A DNA stretch of 64,000 nt, from contig OU612070.1 of the NCBI GenBank assembly GCA_914767715.1, positions 20,884,025 through 20,948,024 of the forward strand, read 5' to 3'. A program made the position numbers and the translations under genes. Below, piece after piece: positions 61,801 to 64,000 of this stretch. The stretch is from Membranipora membranacea (taxonomy: Eukaryota; Bryozoa; Gymnolaemata; Cheilostomatida; Membraniporidae). Below the pieces are notes generated by a model. That model had not been told where the DNA came from, searched no databases, and saw only the letters and a list, made by a program, of their open reading frames with translations. Within the stretch, counting starts at the first letter, position 1, and each line of letters opens with the position of its first letter.

Positions 61801-64000
61801 TTTGACCCGGGCGAAAAAAAACCATGATACCCTCCCTTGGTATAATTATTGAAATTTCAAGTCAGCGTAATTACCAACCAGTTAATCGGAGGATCCCAAT
61901 ATTCTGCAGTTTGAATAAGGCCAATAAGGGCTTGAAGTGGTCGGAGTTAGATAAGAATCCAACAGAGTTTTAATTTTTCAATGCTGCCGTTTGGCATGTT
62001 TTTTTTTGGCAAAAGTGGACGTCGTTAAAGTTGGCGCTGACGGAGAACGGAGACCCGCAGAGACAAACGGACTTCAGATTTGAGACGAGCAGGGGTTGCT
62101 CCTCTTTATGAGGTAGGTTAAAAGCAAATCTATTTTTTGACCCGGGCGAAAAAAAACCATGATACCCTCCCTTGGTATAATTTTTGAAATTTCAAGTCAG
62201 CGTAATTACCAACCAGTTAATCGGAGGATCCCAATATTCTGCAGTTTGAATAAGGCCAATAAGGGCTTGAAGTGGTCGGAGTTAGATAAGAATCCAACAG
62301 AGTTTTAATTTTTCAATGCTGCCGTTTGGCATGTTTTTTTTTGGCAAAAGTGGACGTCGTTAAAGTTGGCGCTGACGGAGAACGGAGACCCGCAGAGACA
62401 AACGGACTTCAGATTTGAGACGAGCAGGGGTTGCTCCTCTTTATGAGGTAGGTTAAAAGCAAATCTATTTTTTGACCCGGGCGAAAAAAAACCATGATAC
62501 CCTCCCTTGGTATAATTTTTGAAATTTCAAGTCAGCGTAATTACCAACCAGTTAATCGGAGGATCCCAATATTCTGCAGTTTGAATAAGGCCAATAAGGG
62601 CTTGAAGTGGTCGGAGTTAGATAAGAATCCAACAGAGTTTTAATTTTTCAATGCTGCCGTTTGGCATGTTTTTTTTTGGCAAAAGTGGACGTCGTTAAAG
62701 TTGGCGCTGACGGAGAACGGAGACCCGCAGAGACAAACGGACTTCAGATTTGAGACGAGCAGGGGTTGCTCCTCTTTATGAGGTAGGTTAAAAGCAAATC
62801 TATTTTTTGACCCGGGCGAAAAAAAACCATGATACCCTCCCTTGGTATAATTTTTGAAATTTCAAGTCAGCGTAATTACCAACCAGTTAATCGGAGGATC
62901 CCAATATTCTGCAGTTTGAATAAGGCCAATAAGGGCTTGAAGTGGTCGGAGTTAGATAAGAATCCAACAGAGTTTTAATTTTTCAATGCTGCCGTTTGGC
63001 ATGTTTTTTTTTGGCAAAAGTGGACGTCGTTAAAGTTGGCGCTGACGGAGAACGGAGACCCGCAGAGACAAACGGACTTCAGATTTGAGACGAGCAGGGG
63101 TTGCTCCTCTTTATGAGGTAGGTTAAAAGCAAATCTATTTTTTGACCCGGGCGAAAAAAAACCATGATACCCTCCCTTGGTATAATTTTTGAAATTTCAA
63201 GTCAGCGTAATTACCAACCAGTTAATCGGAGGATCCCAATATTCTGCAGTTTGAATAAGGCCAATAAGGGCTTGAAGTGGTCGGAGTTAGATAAGAATCC
63301 AACAGAGTTTTAATTTTTCAATGCTGCCGTTTGGCATGTTTTTTTTTGGCAAAAGTGGACGTCGTTAAAGTTGGCGCTGACGGAGAACGGAGACCCGCAG
63401 AGACAAACGGACTTCAGATTTGAGACGAGCAGGGGTTGCTCCTCTTTATGAGGTAGGTTAAAAGCAAATCTATTTTTTGACCCGGGCGAAAAAAAACCAT
63501 GATACCCTCCCTTGGTATAATTATTGAAATTTCAAGTCAGCGTAATTACCAACCAGTTAATCGGAGGATCCCAATATTCTGCAGTTTGAATAAGGCCAAT
63601 AAGGGCTTGAAGTGGTCGGAGTTAGATAAGAATCCAACAGAGTTTTAATTTTTCAATGCTGCCGTTTGGCATGTTTTTTTTTGGCAAAAGTGGACGTCGT
63701 TAAAGTTGGCGCTGACGGAGAACGGAGACCCGCAGAGACAAACGGACTTCAGATTTGAGACGAGCAGGGGTTGCTCCTCTTTATGAGGTAGGTTAAAAGC
63801 AAATCTATTTTTTGACCCGGGCGAAAAAAAACCATGATACCCTCCCTTGGTATAATTTTTGAAATTTCAAGTCAGCGTAATTACCAACCAGTTAATCGGA
63901 GGATCCCAATATTCTGCAGTTTGAATAAGGCCAATAAGGGCTTGAAGTGGTCGGAGTTAGATAAGAATCCAACAGAGTTTTAATTTTTCAATGCTGCCGT
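43681..64000. repeat. 335-bp satellite array, block 5, homogeneous subfamily (about 60 monomers)
   Basis: All units share GCAGGGGTTGC, CCTCTTTATGAGG and CCCGGGCG (a SmaI site), and the period is exactly 335 bp over long stretches. The only indel I noticed is one extra A near 58381. Singletons include GAATGAGG (about 44495), GGTCAAATT (48441), GTTCAAAG (50059), CCGTGTGG (about 54954), GAGTTTGAA (about 58955) and GGAGATAG (about 59266). A T/A site in the stretch ATAATTTTTG or ATAATTATTG marks dimers and trimers. The array continues past the end of the window. No gene is visible. Confidence 0.97.

Noticed and set aside
1-64000. CRISPR array
   Set aside because: The repeats are contiguous 335-bp monomers without unique short spacers, and there are no cas genes.

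Overview
This window is satellite DNA from a eukaryotic chromosome. It holds about 180 head-to-tail copies of one 335-bp monomer (42% G+C by hand count of the copy at 336-670), broken by three nearly identical 1,032-bp inserts. I find no convincing protein gene, tRNA, rRNA, CRISPR array or intact transposase/reverse transcriptase. Every reading frame of 60 codons or more is either a chance frame inside the satellite monomer or a short unrecognised frame in the insert. The monomer length (close to two nucleosome repeats), exact tandem order, higher-order repeats and A/T tracts fit a centromeric, pericentromeric or subtelomeric satellite. I cannot name the species.

Layout. (1) 1-15370: array with scattered variants and tract-length changes. 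(2) 15371-16402: insert U1. (3) 16403-22188: array. (4) 22189-23220: insert U2. (5) 23221-30349: array. (6) 30350-31381: insert U3. (7) 31382-43680: array resuming in the same style, then from about 33.4 kb a clearly older, more diverged stretch with its own 5,347-bp internal duplication and several short monomers. (8) 43681-64000: a sharply different, almost identical subfamily of about 60 monomers, marked by GGGGTT for GGAGTT, CTCTTT for CTCCTT and CCCGGG for CCCGAG. It begins at a single monomer that has lost 52 bp.

Structure of the repeat. The inserts divide the monomer into a 98-bp segment A (ATGAGG to GCGTAA; 537-634 in the reference copy) and a 237-bp segment B. The array reads A-B-A-B, but at each insert it reads A-U-A-B, so U stands where B would be and carries a full A on both sides. 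All six A copies beside an insert share a base change (AATTCAG for AAGTCAG) not noticed elsewhere in the window. Segment A carries an ATACC/GGTAT inverted repeat and a 12-bp perfect palindrome. The A/B border where inserts end, and where the 43,681 switch occurs, lies in a cluster of small inverted repeats.

The array has grown at several scales: single monomers, 670/1,005-bp dimers and trimers in the right-hand block, and blocks of about 5.3 to 8.2 kb elsewhere. The most interesting points are the A-U-A composite unit, the repeated use of one breakpoint (ATGAGG), and the old array sandwiched between two younger ones. A partial resemblance to the ascidian spliced leader is also recorded, with the evidence against it.
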